Shown: positions 27,401 through 35,469 of the stretch, piece by piece
How positions within the stretch are numbered: position 1 is the stretch's first letter
Layout of the letters: each line of letters opens with the position of its first letter
Assembly (NCBI GenBank): GCA_009784565.1
Contig: WRBL01000009.1
Coordinates: 1 to 45,221 of the forward strand
DNA: 45,221 nt
Direction of reading: 5' to 3'
From: Streptosporangiales bacterium
GTDB lineage: Bacteria; Actinomycetota; Actinomycetes; Streptosporangiales; Streptosporangiaceae
Program-made: the position numbers and the translations under genes
Notes under the pieces: model-generated
The model's input: the letters and a program-made list of their open reading frames with translations, nothing else
The model's database searches: none
What the model was told of the DNA's origin: nothing

Positions 27401-28334
27401 GGTGCCGCTCGGTGGCCAGGCCGGCGGTGGAGCGGAGCCGCTCGGTGAGCGAGGACAGGCTGAACCAGGTCTGCTGGGCCGTGGCGAACGCGGCCGACTG
27501 GGCGGCCGCGGCCCGGTCCAGCTCGGCTTCGCTGGCGCGGGCGGCGCCGAGGTCAGCCTCCAGGACGGCGCGCCGCTCGGCGATGACGGCCTCGTCGGCC
27601 TCCTCGCGGCGCAGCTTGTCCCGGAGCTGGACGTAGTCGTCGGCCAGCAGCCGCAGCCGGGCATCGCGCAGGTCGGCCTGGATGACGGCGGCCCGCCGGG
27701 CCACCTCGGCCTGCCGGCCCAGGGGCTTCAGCCGGCGGCTGAGCTCTCCGGTGAGGTCGACGAGCCGGGTGAGGTTGGCCTGCATCGCGTCCAGCTTCCG
27801 CAGCGCCTTCTCTTTGCGCTTGCGGTGCTTGAGGACGCCTGATGCCTCCTCGATGAGGGCACGGCGGGCCTCGGGGCCCGCGTGCAGGATCTGGTCGAGC
27901 TGGCCCTGGTTGATGATGACGTGCATCTCGCGGCCGATGCCGCTGTCGCTCAGCAGGTCCTGGATGTCGAGCAGCCGGCAGCTGTCGCCGTTGATGGCGT
28001 ACTCGCTCTGCCCGGAACGGAACATGAGGCGGCTGATCGTCACCTCGGCGTAGTCGATCGGCAGTGCGCCGTCGCTGTTGTCGATGGTGAGCGTGACCTC
28101 GGCCCGGCCGAGCGGGGCGCGGGTAGACGTACCCGCGAACACCACGTCTTCCATCTTGGAGCCACGCAGGCTCTTGGCGCCCTGCTCCCCCATCACCCAG
28201 GAAAGGGCGTCGAGGATGTTGGACTTGCCCGATCCGTTCGGACCGACGACGCAGGTGATGCCCGGCTCGAGGCGGATGGTCGTCGCGGAGGCGAACGACT
28301 TGAAGCCACGCATAGTGAGGGTCTTCAGGTAGAT
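24483..28334 (-). CDS. smc: Chromosome segregation protein SMC, probable ATC start
   Basis: ATPase that organises and segregates the chromosome with ScpA/ScpB. Walker A is GPNGSGKS at 31-38 and the C-terminal ABC signature is LLSGGERSLTAIAYL with Walker B YVLDEVEAALDD. Long coiled-coil arms flank a hinge at about 500-700 (FRGVAGPFAGRLTV to AHWAQGGSARPQS). An acidic/Pro-rich stretch of about 85 residues interrupts the C-terminal arm near 961-1048. The first ATG (28313) gives MRGFKSF and loses the conserved first strand. In-frame upstream codons give I-YLKTLT-M, the family N-terminus, beginning at ATC 28334, 9 bases after GGGGAGG; a stop lies 2 codons earlier and no ATG/GTG/TTG intervenes. With this start the protein has 1283 residues. 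Confidence 0.93.
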   Translation of the reverse strand: MYLKTLTMRGFKSFASATTIRLEPGITCVVGPNGSGKSNILDALSWVMGEQGAKSLRGSKMEDVVFAGTSTRAPLGRAEVTLTIDNSDGALPIDYAEVTISRLMFRSGQSEYAINGDSCRLLDIQDLLSDSGIGREMHVIINQGQLDQILHAGPEARRALIEEASGVLKHRKRKEKALRKLDAMQANLTRLVDLTGELSRRLKPLGRQAEVARRAAVIQADLRDARLRLLADDYVQLRDKLRREEADEAVIAERRAVLEADLGAARASEAELDRAAAAQSAAFATAQQTWFSLSSLTERLRSTAGLATERHRLLSAEPEPERPGRDPDELEAQAAELRAEEEELGERLAQGRDVLSEAVTQRSTAENALAATERRLADSARAAAGRAERLARLRGQADAAESRTGATQEEIDRLTAAADQARARAERAQAEYSEVQDVADGGEDDRSGLKAELEKATAASREASDRVSAARKAERQANSEAAAQRARAEALQETLRRGADATAAVLADPERFRGVAGPFAGRLTVTEGYETAIAAALGAAAEAITVDGIDAAVEVLAEIRRADAGTVGLVIASPAPAPASDTNGTAEGAMASPSVPLGTPALELVEAPAELASAVRELLHDVAVVDDLGEALRSVRDNPGLRAVTREGDLVGAHWAQGGSARPQSLLDVRSAADEAEAKVAAAELASEEAAELLAEATEGQESARQIREEIRGRMQAADAAAAEISGRLGRLAGAARAASDEAKRLDASVGAAERSAAKDTEKLARLKAELAEAEADAERAQDPELENELAEAERTELGERATAARATEMEARLEVRTVEERLRAIGGRADSLTAAAASERAARERAELRRRQRAEQAAAARAVATGAEYAVTVAESSLNAAAARRDEAQAASGESAESLKALRARIGVLSTELEKVTSSAHGTEIARAEHRLRLEQLEQHATEEYGVEPDVLVAEYGPEVGVPVPEKPAEDKPKKRPRPSGGTGPEADSAEAAPAPEPLSLADALKAVTDAAKVGDEPPEAAESGDGDGADAGDPEEKPAEDQPAMITVPYVREEQERRAAEAERQLSKLGKVNPLALEEYAALQERHQFLATQLDDLRKTRRDLLTVVKEVDDRVQEVFASAYADTAREFEGLFSRLFPGGNGRLMLTEPDDMLTTGIEIEARPPGKKVKRLSLLSGGERSLTAIAYLFAIFKARPSPFYVLDEVEAALDDSNLQRLLRVFEEVRETSQLIVITHQRRTMEAADALYGVSMRGDGVSTVISQRVREAEPPKAAQPAQAAHA

Positions 28335-28350
28335 ACGCCCTCACCTCCCC
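28332..28350 (-). promoter_or_regulatory. Ribosome binding site and ATC start of smc
   Basis: GGGGAGG (28344-28350) is a strong Shine-Dalgarno sequence; 9 bases later comes ATC (28332-28334). An in-frame TGA at 28341-28343 prevents any longer product. GTG at 28342-28344 is out of frame. The first ATG is 30 bases from the site, too far for normal initiation. Confidence 0.6.
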
Positions 28351-28659
28351 GGCTGCGCCCCTTTTAGAGGCGTATGTCCCCTTGGAACGATCGCTCCCCG
28401 CACCATACCGTGAGAAACGCGCTCAGCGCCGGAAACCACGCGGTAGGGCAGCATTAACCCGGGTAACACTCTGGCGCAGTTGCGCCGAATTACCGTAGTG
28501 TGTTTTCTGCCACAAAAACGAGAGTGGAAGAAAAACACCTACGATAGAAGACAAACGAAGAGGGACGCCGGGGCAGGCGTCCCTGGTTTCGTTCTGCGTT
28601 TTTTGCCGTATCGCACCCTTATTGGGCGGAGCAGCCGTACCTGACTTGAATAATTCCAG
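28335..28659. other. AT-richer non-coding region upstream of smc
   Basis: These 325 bases hold no supported gene. They include the presumed smc promoter region, a small hairpin GGCGCA-GT-TGCGCC (28473-28486), and a terminator after the coiled-coil gene. Base composition is clearly less GC-rich than the neighbours, as expected for promoter DNA; no firm -35/-10 pair was found. Confidence 0.5.
28561..28584 (-). terminator. Terminator after the small coiled-coil gene
   Basis: AGGGACGCC (28561-28569) pairs perfectly with GGCGTCCCT (28576-28584), loop of 6. On the minus strand it is followed by a T-rich stretch (CTTCGTTTGTCTTC); on the plus strand a T6 run follows 11 bases away. It should stop transcription from the gene at 28660-28851 before smc. 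Confidence 0.65.
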
Positions 28660-28851
28660 TCAGGCCAGAGCCGGCTCGCGGTCCAGAACCAGCATGTCCT
28701 CGTCGTGACTGCCAGCGGCAAGCGCGTCGTTCTCGGCCTGAAGCCGGGCAAGCTCGGCTTCCAGGTCACGAACGCGCTGCTGAAGGCGGCGCATCTCGGA
28801 GACCATGCGGGGATCGGGACCACCGACGTGGCCGAATAGAGCCTTCGCCAT
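28660..28851 (-). CDS. Small conserved coiled-coil protein of unknown function
   Basis: A 63-residue protein: a short N-terminal MAKALFGHVGGPDPR motif, then a heptad-patterned helix (about 16-46, MVSEMRRLQQRVRDLEAEL) expected to form a parallel coiled coil, then an acidic tail DEDMLVLDREP. ATG 28851 follows GGAGG with 10-base spacing; the open frame extends to 28941 but the added residues are not protein-like. It has its own upstream AT-rich region and a downstream terminator, so it is probably transcribed alone. From memory similar small proteins occur near smc in other actinobacteria, but I do not know a function. Confidence 0.8.
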   Translation of the reverse strand: MAKALFGHVGGPDPRMVSEMRRLQQRVRDLEAELARLQAENDALAAGSHDEDMLVLDREPALA

Positions 28852-29029
28852 GGTAAAAGGTCCTCCACACTGAGTGACCAGAGTGGGCACACATGCAATT
28901 TCGCACGCTCTTGCGTACGTCAACAGATACCAGGTTCCCACTCGGGCCTTTAGCGGTCAAGTTGCGTGAGCCCCTGTTTCCCGTTATGCGTCTTATCTTA
29001 CCAAAGATACGTGCGCTGATCAAATCTCA

Positions 29030-29058
29030 GACCCCACATATTGGGGCTTTCAGGGGTC
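29030..29058 (-). terminator. Hairpin downstream of mutM
   Basis: GACCCC (29030-29035) can pair with GGGGTC (29053-29058); a competing inner hairpin CCCCA/TGGGG (29032-29036 with 29042-29046) uses the same left arm. It lies just beyond the mutM stop. Confidence 0.45.
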
Positions 29059-29064
29059 GACGCA

Positions 29065-29934
29065 CTAGAAGTGGGCGTTGCGCGGTCTCGGCTGACAGCC
29101 GGGGCAGCAATAGGACGAGCGGTTCATGAAGGCATCGCGCCTGATCAGCGACCCGCAGCGCCCGCAGGGCTCCCCGGCCCGGCCGTAGGCATTCAGCGAC
29201 CGCTCAAAGTAGCCGCTCTCCCCGTTGACGTTCACGTAGAGCGCGTCAAACGAAGTCCCGCCGGCCCGGAGCGCCTCGCTCAGCACCCCGGTGACCGCCT
29301 CCAGGACCCGGATCACCTCGGACGGCCGGAGCGTCTCGGTCGGCCGGGCCCAGTGCAGGCCCGCCCGCCACAGCGCCTCGTCGGCGTAGATATTGCCGAT
29401 GCCGCTGATCAGGGACTGGTCCAGCAGGGCCCGCTTGATCCCGGTCCGCTTCCGCCTCAGCCTCCCGGAGAACAGGTCGGGGTTGAACGCCTCTTCCAGC
29501 GGGTCCGGCGCGATATGCGCGATCGGCCCCGGAACCTCCCGGCCGTCCGGCGCCACCGTCAGGGACGCCGTCATAAGGTGCCCGAAAGTCCTTTGATCGG
29601 TAAATCGCAAGTCGGGGCCGCCGTCGGCGAAGGTGAAACGGGCCCGGACATGAGACGACAGGGGCCGCTCCGCGTCCCCCACCAGCAGCTGGCCGCTCAT
29701 CCCCAGGTGCGCCAGAAGCGCCTCATCGTCGTCGAGGACGAACCAGAGGTACTTGCCGCGGCGCTCGGCCGTCTTGACCGGGCGCCCGGCCAGGGCGGCC
29801 TCGAACCCGGGTCCGCCCTTGACATCCCGGCGGACGGCCCTCGGATTCAGGATCCGGGCCGTCTCCACCGTCCGTCCCACGACATGGCGGGCGAGCCCGT
29901 CGCGGACGGTCTCGACTTCGGGGAGCTCTGGCAC
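29065..29934 (-). CDS. mutM: Formamidopyrimidine-DNA glycosylase
   Basis: Excises oxidised purines such as 8-oxoguanine and nicks the abasic site. The 289-residue protein has the catalytic N-terminus [14 protein letters not shown] (P2 nucleophile, E3), the helix-two-turn-helix with [15 protein letters not shown], and the C-terminal zinc finger [20 protein letters not shown] with a final CPGCQ. All four zinc cysteines are present. It follows rnc by 11 bases and ends the DUF177-rpmF-rnc-mutM operon. Confidence 0.96.
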   Translation of the reverse strand: MPELPEVETVRDGLARHVVGRTVETARILNPRAVRRDVKGGPGFEAALAGRPVKTAERRGKYLWFVLDDDEALLAHLGMSGQLLVGDAERPLSSHVRARFTFADGGPDLRFTDQRTFGHLMTASLTVAPDGREVPGPIAHIAPDPLEEAFNPDLFSGRLRRKRTGIKRALLDQSLISGIGNIYADEALWRAGLHWARPTETLRPSEVIRVLEAVTGVLSEALRAGGTSFDALYVNVNGESGYFERSLNAYGRAGEPCGRCGSLIRRDAFMNRSSYCCPGCQPRPRNAHF

Positions 29935-29945
29935 GGCGGGGCCAG

Positions 29946-30716
29946 TCAGGTAGAAGCCGGGCCAGACGTCTTGACCCGTTCGGGATCATCGTCTGACTTG
30001 GCCTCCGCGCTGATCGCCCGCCAGGCCTCCTCGGCCGCGAGCTGCTCGGCCGCCTTCTTGGACCTGCCCTGGCCGTCGCCCAGTGCCCGGCCTCCGACTT
30101 CCACCACCGCCCGGAACACCTTCTGGTGATCCGGGCCGGTGTCGGTGACGTTATACACGGGCACGCCCAGGCTGTGCAGCGCGGTCAGCTCCTGCAGCGA
30201 CGTCTTCCAGTCCAGCCCGGCACCGAGCCGCGCCGAGCGCTCGATGACCGGATCGAACAGCCGGTGCACCAGGCCGCTGGCCTCTTCCAGTCCGCAGTCG
30301 ATGTACGTCGCGCCGATCACCGCTTCCAGGGTGTCGGCCAGGATCGACGGCTTGTCCCGGCCGCCGGTCCCCTCCTCGCCCCGCCCCAGCTTCACGTAGG
30401 CGCCCAGCTTGAGCTGGCGCGCCACGTCGGCGAGCGCGCCCATCTGCACGACCGCCGCCCGGAGCTTGGCCAGCTGGCCCTCCGGCAGGTCGGGGTGACC
30501 GTTGAACAGCGTGTCGGTTACGACCAGGCCGAGCACCGAGTCCCCGAGGAACTCCAGGCGCTCGTTGGTCGGCAGCCCGCCGTTCTCGTACGCGTAGGAC
30601 CGGTGCGTCAGCGCCCGCTGAAGTGTCTCCTCGCTAATGGGCACGCTAAGAGCGCCCGACAGCTCGGCGGGGTCTCTAGCTTCCGTGAATTCCCCGTCGT
30701 GACGTCGTCCGCTCAC
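29946..30716 (-). CDS. rnc: Ribonuclease III
   Basis: Cuts double-stranded RNA, including rRNA precursors. The 256 residues contain the RNase III signature [18 protein letters not shown] near 51, the second acidic site [14 protein letters not shown], and a C-terminal double-stranded RNA-binding domain with [16 protein letters not shown]. The start is GTG 30716, just after GGAGCGCC, 20 bases past the rpmF stop. The rpmF-rnc pair is widely conserved. Confidence 0.95.
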   Translation of the reverse strand: MSGRRHDGEFTEARDPAELSGALSVPISEETLQRALTHRSYAYENGGLPTNERLEFLGDSVLGLVVTDTLFNGHPDLPEGQLAKLRAAVVQMGALADVARQLKLGAYVKLGRGEEGTGGRDKPSILADTLEAVIGATYIDCGLEEASGLVHRLFDPVIERSARLGAGLDWKTSLQELTALHSLGVPVYNVTDTGPDHQKVFRAVVEVGGRALGDGQGRSKKAAEQLAAEEAWRAISAEAKSDDDPERVKTSGPAST

Positions 30717-30736
30717 CGGCGCTCCTTAGATCAAGG

Positions 30737-30913
30737 TCAGGCCGGGTCGATGACCTGGCGGCGCCGGTAGGTCCCGCAGGTCGGGCAGGCCGCGTGCGGC
30801 AGCTTCGGGCTGTGGCACTGCTGGCACTCGACCAGAGTCGGGGCAGAGGTCTTCCACTGGGCACGGCGGGAACGCGTGTTGCTGCGCGACATCTTCCGCT
30901 TGGGAACAGCCAC
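30737..30913 (-). CDS. rpmF: 50S ribosomal protein L32, zinc-binding form
   Basis: A 58-residue L32, beginning AVPKRKMSRSNTRSRRAQWK after the initiator. It carries the four-cysteine zinc ribbon (VECQQC and CPTCGTY), so it is the C+ form rather than the zinc-independent paralogue. GTG 30913 has AGGAG upstream with normal spacing. It lies 13 bases after DUF177, the usual partner. Confidence 0.95.
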   Translation of the reverse strand: MAVPKRKMSRSNTRSRRAQWKTSAPTLVECQQCHSPKLPHAACPTCGTYRRRQVIDPA

Positions 30914-30926
30914 TTCAGCTCTCCTG

Positions 30927-31505
30927 TCAGTCTTCTCGGTCAGAAATATCAAGCTGGCGGAGCGCGCCCCACCGAGGGTCAATCTTCTCGCCGTGTCCGT
31001 GGTCCGGGCCCGCCTCGGCGAGCTTGGCCCCGCACTCGGTGCACAGGCCGGGACAGTCGTCCCGGCACAGTGGCGAGAGCGGCAAGGCGAGAACCACCGC
31101 GTCGCGGAATGCCGGCTCGGTGTCCAGACGATCCCCGTCGAGGAAGTGGTCTTCCTCTTCTTCGTCATCGTCCGTACCCGCTTCCGGCAGGTAGCGGTAC
31201 AGCTCCTGAATGCTGACCTCGACTTCGGAGGTCAGCGGGTCCAGGCAGCGTGCGCACTCACCGGCCAGCGGGGCAACCGCCGTTCCGGTGACGAGCACTC
31301 CCTCGGAGACCGCCTCGAACCGCAGATCCAGACTCACGTCGGCGCCTGCCGGCACCTCGGCGAGTCCGGTCTTGAGACCCTCGGGCGCGCTGGCCACGCG
31401 GGTCTCGTCACGGTAAGAGCCGGCCTGCCGGCTGAGTGACCGCATGTCGAACACGAAGTCGCTCGCGGCTTCGTGCCCGACGGAATTTCCGTTAACGTCT
31501 GACAT
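30927..31505 (-). CDS. DUF177 (YceD-like) protein
   Basis: A 192-residue member of the DUF177 family, linked in other bacteria to 23S rRNA metabolism and nearly always encoded beside rpmF. It has GECARCLDPL, an acidic stretch (TDDDEEEEDHF), and the C-terminal cysteine cluster CRDDCPGLCTECGAKL, likely metal-binding. ATG 31505 is preferred over the adjacent GTG 31508. No ribosome site is obvious; instead an inverted repeat sits directly upstream. Confidence 0.92.
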   Translation of the reverse strand: MSDVNGNSVGHEAASDFVFDMRSLSRQAGSYRDETRVASAPEGLKTGLAEVPAGADVSLDLRFEAVSEGVLVTGTAVAPLAGECARCLDPLTSEVEVSIQELYRYLPEAGTDDDEEEEDHFLDGDRLDTEPAFRDAVVLALPLSPLCRDDCPGLCTECGAKLAEAGPDHGHGEKIDPRWGALRQLDISDRED

Positions 31506-31519
31506 CACAGTCTACTGTG
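31506..31519. promoter_or_regulatory. Palindrome abutting the DUF177-rpmF start
   Basis: CACAGT-CT-ACTGTG is a perfect 6-bp inverted repeat ending one base before the DUF177 ATG, where a ribosome site would be expected. TAGACT on the minus strand within it also resembles a -10. It could be an operator or an RNA hairpin that limits translation. Confidence 0.35.
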
Positions 31520-31644
31520 TTGGCAATCAAGTGAACCGACGAATCAGACTACCGGCGACGAGCATTATTTCCCAACTCGACCGCCACTGACCAGCCTCTC
31601 ACAGGCTACCCGCACCCGTAAGGGGTCGTGATCGGACGGAAGCC

Positions 31645-31684
31645 GTCGGCTTGACGGGCCGTCGCGGCGGCCCGTGCGGCCGAC
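31645..31684 (-). terminator. Strong two-part hairpin terminator after coaD
   Basis: GTCGGC (31645-31650) and ACGGGCCG (31654-31661) pair with CGGCCCGT (31668-31675) and GCCGAC (31679-31684), with a symmetric 3-base internal loop. It lies 23 bases beyond the coaD stop and should separate the recG-side genes from the DUF177-rpmF operon. Confidence 0.6.
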
Positions 31685-31707
31685 GCTGGCCCGGGCCCGC
31701 GGGCAGT

Positions 31708-32187
31708 TCAGCCTTCGGCCAGGCGGGAGTGGAGTTTGCCGGCGATCGACTCGGGAACCAGGCCGCCCACGTCGCCGCCGTACTTGGCGACTTCCTTGAT
31801 CAGGCTGGAGCTGAGGAACGAATACTGGGGATTCGTGCTCATGAACAGCGTCTCGACCGATGACAGCCGGTAGTTCATCTGCGCCATCTGCATCTCGTAC
31901 TCGAAGTCGCTGACCGCCCGCAGGCCCCGGACGATCGCGTTGATGCCGTGCTCGGTGCAGAAATCCACCGTGAGCCCGTGAAACCGGTCCACCCGGACGT
32001 TGTCGTAGTCCTTCGTGACCTCTTCGATCATCTCGATGCGCTCGTCCACCGTGAAGAGCGTCTTCTTCGTGATGTTGATGAGCACCGCGACCACGACCTC
32101 GTCGTACAGCGCGGCCGCCCGGCTGATGATGTCGAGGTGACCGTTCGTCATGGGGTCGAACGAGCCCGGGCAGACAACTCGCCGCAC
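31708..32187 (-). CDS. coaD: Phosphopantetheine adenylyltransferase
   Basis: Fourth step of coenzyme A synthesis: 4'-phosphopantetheine plus ATP to dephospho-CoA. The 159 residues show the nucleotidyltransferase motif [15 protein letters not shown] (T/HxGH), [16 protein letters not shown] and [11 protein letters not shown]. It starts at GTG 32187, 6 bases from the rsmD stop, the standard rsmD-coaD pair. Confidence 0.96.
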   Translation of the reverse strand: MRRVVCPGSFDPMTNGHLDIISRAAALYDEVVVAVLINITKKTLFTVDERIEMIEEVTKDYDNVRVDRFHGLTVDFCTEHGINAIVRGLRAVSDFEYEMQMAQMNYRLSSVETLFMSTNPQYSFLSSSLIKEVAKYGGDVGGLVPESIAGKLHSRLAEG

Positions 32188-32193
32188 GCGGAA

Positions 32194-32793
32194 TCACTCC
32201 TCGTATGCATGTGCACAAGCTGTGCTGTGCCATCCGTACCAGAACGTCGCCTCACCGTACCGGCGGGACTTACCCGCCGTATAGCCGGGGGGCCAGTCAA
32301 GCGCGCCGGAGCGCGTCGCCCGCTCCACCACGATCAGGGCCTCGTCGGCCAGCCAGCCGCCGCCGGCGAGCATGGTGAGGATCTTCGTGATCGCCTCAGC
32401 CGTGACGGCGTAGGGCGGATCGGCGAACATCAGGTCAAACCGGTTCTGGGGCTTCTCCGGCGCCGGCCCGGACAGGAACTTCTCCGCCCGGCTGGTGACC
32501 ACCCGGGCGCCGGGCAGGTCCACGGCCCTGATGTTCGACTTGATCACGCTGGCCGCCCGTGCGTCGGACTCCACCAGGATCACCGACTCCGCGCCCCGGG
32601 AGAGGGCCTCCAGGCCCACCGCCCCCGACCCCGCGTACAGGTCGAGCACGTGACGCCCGTCCAGCGTCCCCAGTTCGGATAGCACCGTGCCGAACAGCCC
32701 TTCCCGCGCCCGGTCGCTCGTCGGCCGCGTCGACTGCCCCGGCGGCACCGCCAGCCGTCGCCCCCCGGCCGCTCCCGCGATAACTCTCGACAT
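32194..32793 (-). CDS. rsmD: 16S rRNA (guanine-966-N2)-methyltransferase RsmD
   Basis: S-adenosylmethionine-dependent methyltransferase of 16S rRNA. The 199-residue protein from ATG 32793 begins MSRVIAGAAGGRRLAVPPG and has TRPTSDRAREGLF, the cofactor loop LDLYAGSGAVGLEALSRGA, and the catalytic DLMFADPPY. The frame is open to 32850, but that part is repetitive DNA. No strong ribosome site precedes ATG 32793. Confidence 0.93.
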   Translation of the reverse strand: MSRVIAGAAGGRRLAVPPGQSTRPTSDRAREGLFGTVLSELGTLDGRHVLDLYAGSGAVGLEALSRGAESVILVESDARAASVIKSNIRAVDLPGARVVTSRAEKFLSGPAPEKPQNRFDLMFADPPYAVTAEAITKILTMLAGGGWLADEALIVVERATRSGALDWPPGYTAGKSRRYGEATFWYGWHSTACAHAYEE

Positions 32794-32817
32794 GGAAAGA
32801 GGGTATTCCGTCGCCCT

Positions 32818-32868
32818 CCCCTCACCCGCCCCCTCGCCCGCCCCTCTCACCCGCCCCTCTCACCCGCC
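32818..32868. repeat. C-rich tandem repeat upstream of rsmD
   Basis: Two perfect 13-bp copies of CCCCTCTCACCCG (32841-32853, 32854-32866) follow two degenerate copies. It lies between rsmD and the recG terminator. A simple-sequence tract of unknown role. Confidence 0.5.
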
Positions 32869-32876
32869 TGGTTAAT

Positions 32877-32915
32877 GAGTGATTCCAGCGCACTGACAGC
32901 GCGCTGGAATCACTC
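32877..32915 (-). terminator. Perfect 15-bp hairpin between recG and rsmD
   Basis: GAGTGATTCCAGCGC (32877-32891) and its reverse complement (32901-32915) surround a 9-base loop. It is the strongest inverted repeat in this area and lies about 150 bases beyond recG; it likely ends recG transcripts, probably in either direction. Confidence 0.6.
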
Positions 32916-33017
32916 GCTAGTTCGATCATGCATCCCCTTGGGGCTGGTGTGACGACAGCGGCGAGACGGGACTCTCATCCGGACGAACCTCGGCCCGGAA
33001 GGAGCCATCCTTCACAG

Positions 33018-33061
33018 GCGGAAGCGGACGCCAGAAGCGGAAGCGGACGCCAGAAGCGGAC
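33018..33061. repeat. 19-bp tandem repeat after recG
   Basis: GCGGAAGCGGACGCCAGAA occurs twice in tandem (33018-33036 and 33037-33055) followed by a partial copy reaching the recG stop. It appears to have grown from the end of recG and is probably non-functional. Confidence 0.55.
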
Positions 33062-33062
33062 G

Positions 33063-35327
33063 TCAGCTCTTATCCAGGTACTCGGCGCGCTCGGGGCCGA
33101 GCATCGTGTTGATGGCGCGGTGGAGGCCGCGGTAGCGCGCCAGGCGCGGGTCCGCGTCCACCAGGGCCATCGCCTCCTCGCGGGCGGTCGCGATGAGTTC
33201 CTCGTCCCGGAGCAGCCGCAGCATCTTCAGGCTCTGACGGCTGCCGGACTGGGCGTCGCCGAGCACGTCGCCCTCCCGCCGCTGGGCCAGGTCGATCCGG
33301 GACAGAGCGAACCCGTCGGACGTCTCCGCCACCGCCTCCAGGCGCGTCCGGGCCGGGCTGCCCGGCCCGGACTCGGTCACCAGCAGGCACAGTCCCGCAT
33401 GCTGTCCCCGGCCGATCCGGCCCCGGAGCTGGTGGAGCTGGGAGACCCCGAACCGGTCGGCGTCCATGATCACCATGACGGTCGAGTTCGGGACGTCGAC
33501 GCCGACCTCGATCACCGTGGTGGAGATGAGCACGTCGGTGTCGCCGTTCTTGAACGCGGACATCACCCGGTCCTTCTCGTCCGGGTGCAGCTTTCCGTGC
33601 AGGATGCTGGTCCGCAGGCCGCTCAGCGGCCCCTCGGCCAGGGCGGGCGCCACGTCCAGCACGGCCAGCGGCGGGCGGCGCTCCTCCTCACCGGGCGGCG
33701 GCGCGGGGTCTCCCGCCTCATCGGACGGGCTGGCGTCCGGATCCGTCTCCGGGTCTTCATCCGGCTCGTCGCCGCCGATGCGGGGACAGACCACGTACGC
33801 TTGGCGGCCGGCCTCGACCTCCTCGCGGACGCGCTGCCAGGCCCGGGCCAGGTACCTGGGCTTCTCCACCGCGGGCACCACGTGCGTGGAGATCGGCGAG
33901 CGGCCGGCCGGCATCTGCGACAGGGTCGAGATCTCCAGGTCGCCGAACACGGTCATCGCCACCGTGCGCGGGATCGGCGTCGCCGTCATCACCAGCACGT
34001 GCGGGCGCGAGCCCTTCGCCTTCTCGCGGAGCGCGTCCCGCTGCTCGACGCCGAACCGGTGCTGCTCGTCGATCACGACCAGTCCCAGGTCCGCGAACTG
34101 GACCTGGTCCTCCAGCAGGGCGTGGGTGCCGATGAGGATGCCCGCGTCGCCGGTAAGCGCGTCGGTCAGCACGCCGCGCCGTTTCTTCACCCCGGTCGAG
34201 CCGGTCAGCAGCGCGACCCTCGTGGCGCGCTCAGGCGCGTGGATTGTCCCGGCCTCGGCCAGCGGGCCGAGCATGGCCGTGATCGACCGGTAGTGCTGCT
34301 GCGCGAGCACCTCGGTCGGAGCGAGCAGCACGGCCTGGCCTCCCGAGTCCACCACCTGCAGCATGGCCCGTACCGCCACCACGGTCTTGCCCGAGCCCAC
34401 CTCCCCCAGCAGGAGCCGGTTCATCGGGGAGGCGCAGGACAGGTCCCGGGAGATCGTCTTCCCGACGTCGCGCTGCCCGTCGGTGAGCTCGAACGGCAGC
34501 GACGCGTCGAACTCGGCCGCGACGCCGCCGTCCTCCGGCGGCCTCGGCACGGCCGGCATGGCCGCGGCCGCCTTCCGCCGCCGGACCAGCGCCGTCTGCA
34601 TGACGAGCGCTTCCTCCCAGCGGAGCCGCTTCTGGGCCGCCGCGACGTCGGAGGGCTCGTGCGGCCGGTGGATGCCGCGCAGGGTCGCCTCCAGCGGCAG
34701 CAGGTCGTACTTGCGGCGCAGTTCGTCCGGGACCGGGTCATCGGTGATCTGAAGCTCCTGCAGCGCCGTGCGGACGCAGCGGGAGATCACCCATGTGCTG
34801 ACCTTGGAGCTGGCCGGGGAGACCGGGACCATCTGGCCCGCGAAGTCCGCCGCCGCGTCCTCGCCCTGGCTCGCGTGCGCCGGCAGCATCTCGAACTCGG
34901 GGTGGACGAGCTGGCGGGTGCCCCGGAACGTGGACACGGTGCCGGCGAACATCCCTGACGCCCCGGGCTTGAGATCCCGCATCAGGTAACCGACCCGGCC
35001 GAAGAACGCCAGCTTCAGCTGGCCCGTGCCGTCGGTCACGGTGACCTCGAGCATCTCCCTCGTCTGGGGCTTCCCGCCCTTGGCGTTCCGGTGCGGGGCC
35101 AGCGGCTTGCGGTTCACGTCCTTGACGATCGCGAGCGCGGTGACGTGGTCCTTCTCCCGCAGCTCGGACAGGTTGGTCACCTCGCCCCGCGTGTAATAGC
35201 GCCGCGGGTAGTGCCGCAGCAGGTCCTGAACGGTTTCCATGCCGAAGGCCCGCTCGAGCTTGCGGCCCATGGTCGCGCCGAGCACCTCGACCAGCGGATC
35301 GTGAAGCGTGGTCACGACTCGCAGCAT
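33063..35327 (-). CDS. recG: ATP-dependent DNA helicase RecG
   Basis: Remodels stalled replication forks and branched DNA. An N-terminal wedge/OB region (about 50-150) precedes helicase motifs [13 protein letters not shown] (Walker A), [16 protein letters not shown] (DExH), MTATPIPRT, and C-terminal [11 protein letters not shown] and [14 protein letters not shown]. An acidic linker ([17 protein letters not shown]) sits between the two helicase lobes, at a position variable in actinobacterial RecG. ATG 35327 (754 residues) is used; GTG 35315 and an upstream open frame to 35426 are alternatives. TATGCT just before GTG 35315 would fit a leaderless start there. Confidence 0.93.
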   Translation of the reverse strand: MLRVVTTLHDPLVEVLGATMGRKLERAFGMETVQDLLRHYPRRYYTRGEVTNLSELREKDHVTALAIVKDVNRKPLAPHRNAKGGKPQTREMLEVTVTDGTGQLKLAFFGRVGYLMRDLKPGASGMFAGTVSTFRGTRQLVHPEFEMLPAHASQGEDAAADFAGQMVPVSPASSKVSTWVISRCVRTALQELQITDDPVPDELRRKYDLLPLEATLRGIHRPHEPSDVAAAQKRLRWEEALVMQTALVRRRKAAAAMPAVPRPPEDGGVAAEFDASLPFELTDGQRDVGKTISRDLSCASPMNRLLLGEVGSGKTVVAVRAMLQVVDSGGQAVLLAPTEVLAQQHYRSITAMLGPLAEAGTIHAPERATRVALLTGSTGVKKRRGVLTDALTGDAGILIGTHALLEDQVQFADLGLVVIDEQHRFGVEQRDALREKAKGSRPHVLVMTATPIPRTVAMTVFGDLEISTLSQMPAGRSPISTHVVPAVEKPRYLARAWQRVREEVEAGRQAYVVCPRIGGDEPDEDPETDPDASPSDEAGDPAPPPGEEERRPPLAVLDVAPALAEGPLSGLRTSILHGKLHPDEKDRVMSAFKNGDTDVLISTTVIEVGVDVPNSTVMVIMDADRFGVSQLHQLRGRIGRGQHAGLCLLVTESGPGSPARTRLEAVAETSDGFALSRIDLAQRREGDVLGDAQSGSRQSLKMLRLLRDEELIATAREEAMALVDADPRLARYRGLHRAINTMLGPERAEYLDKS

Positions 35328-35469
35328 AGAAGCCGCCACTGACATTCGGGCGCGTCGCGAGCGCGCGGCGGAGTCGGGTATGCTTCTCAGGCTGCCGTTT
35401 TCCGCCTGGCGTTCCGCCGCGGGCAAAGGCAGGACTCAGTCTCTGATCACCGAACTCTTGGAGCGAACC

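Noticed and set aside
28341-28538. 65-codon minus-strand frame just upstream of smc
   Set aside because: Composition is not protein-like, no ribosome site is seen, and it overlaps the smc leader.
33018-33061. Possible CRISPR-like array
   Set aside because: The units are directly tandem with no spacers and only about 2.3 copies.
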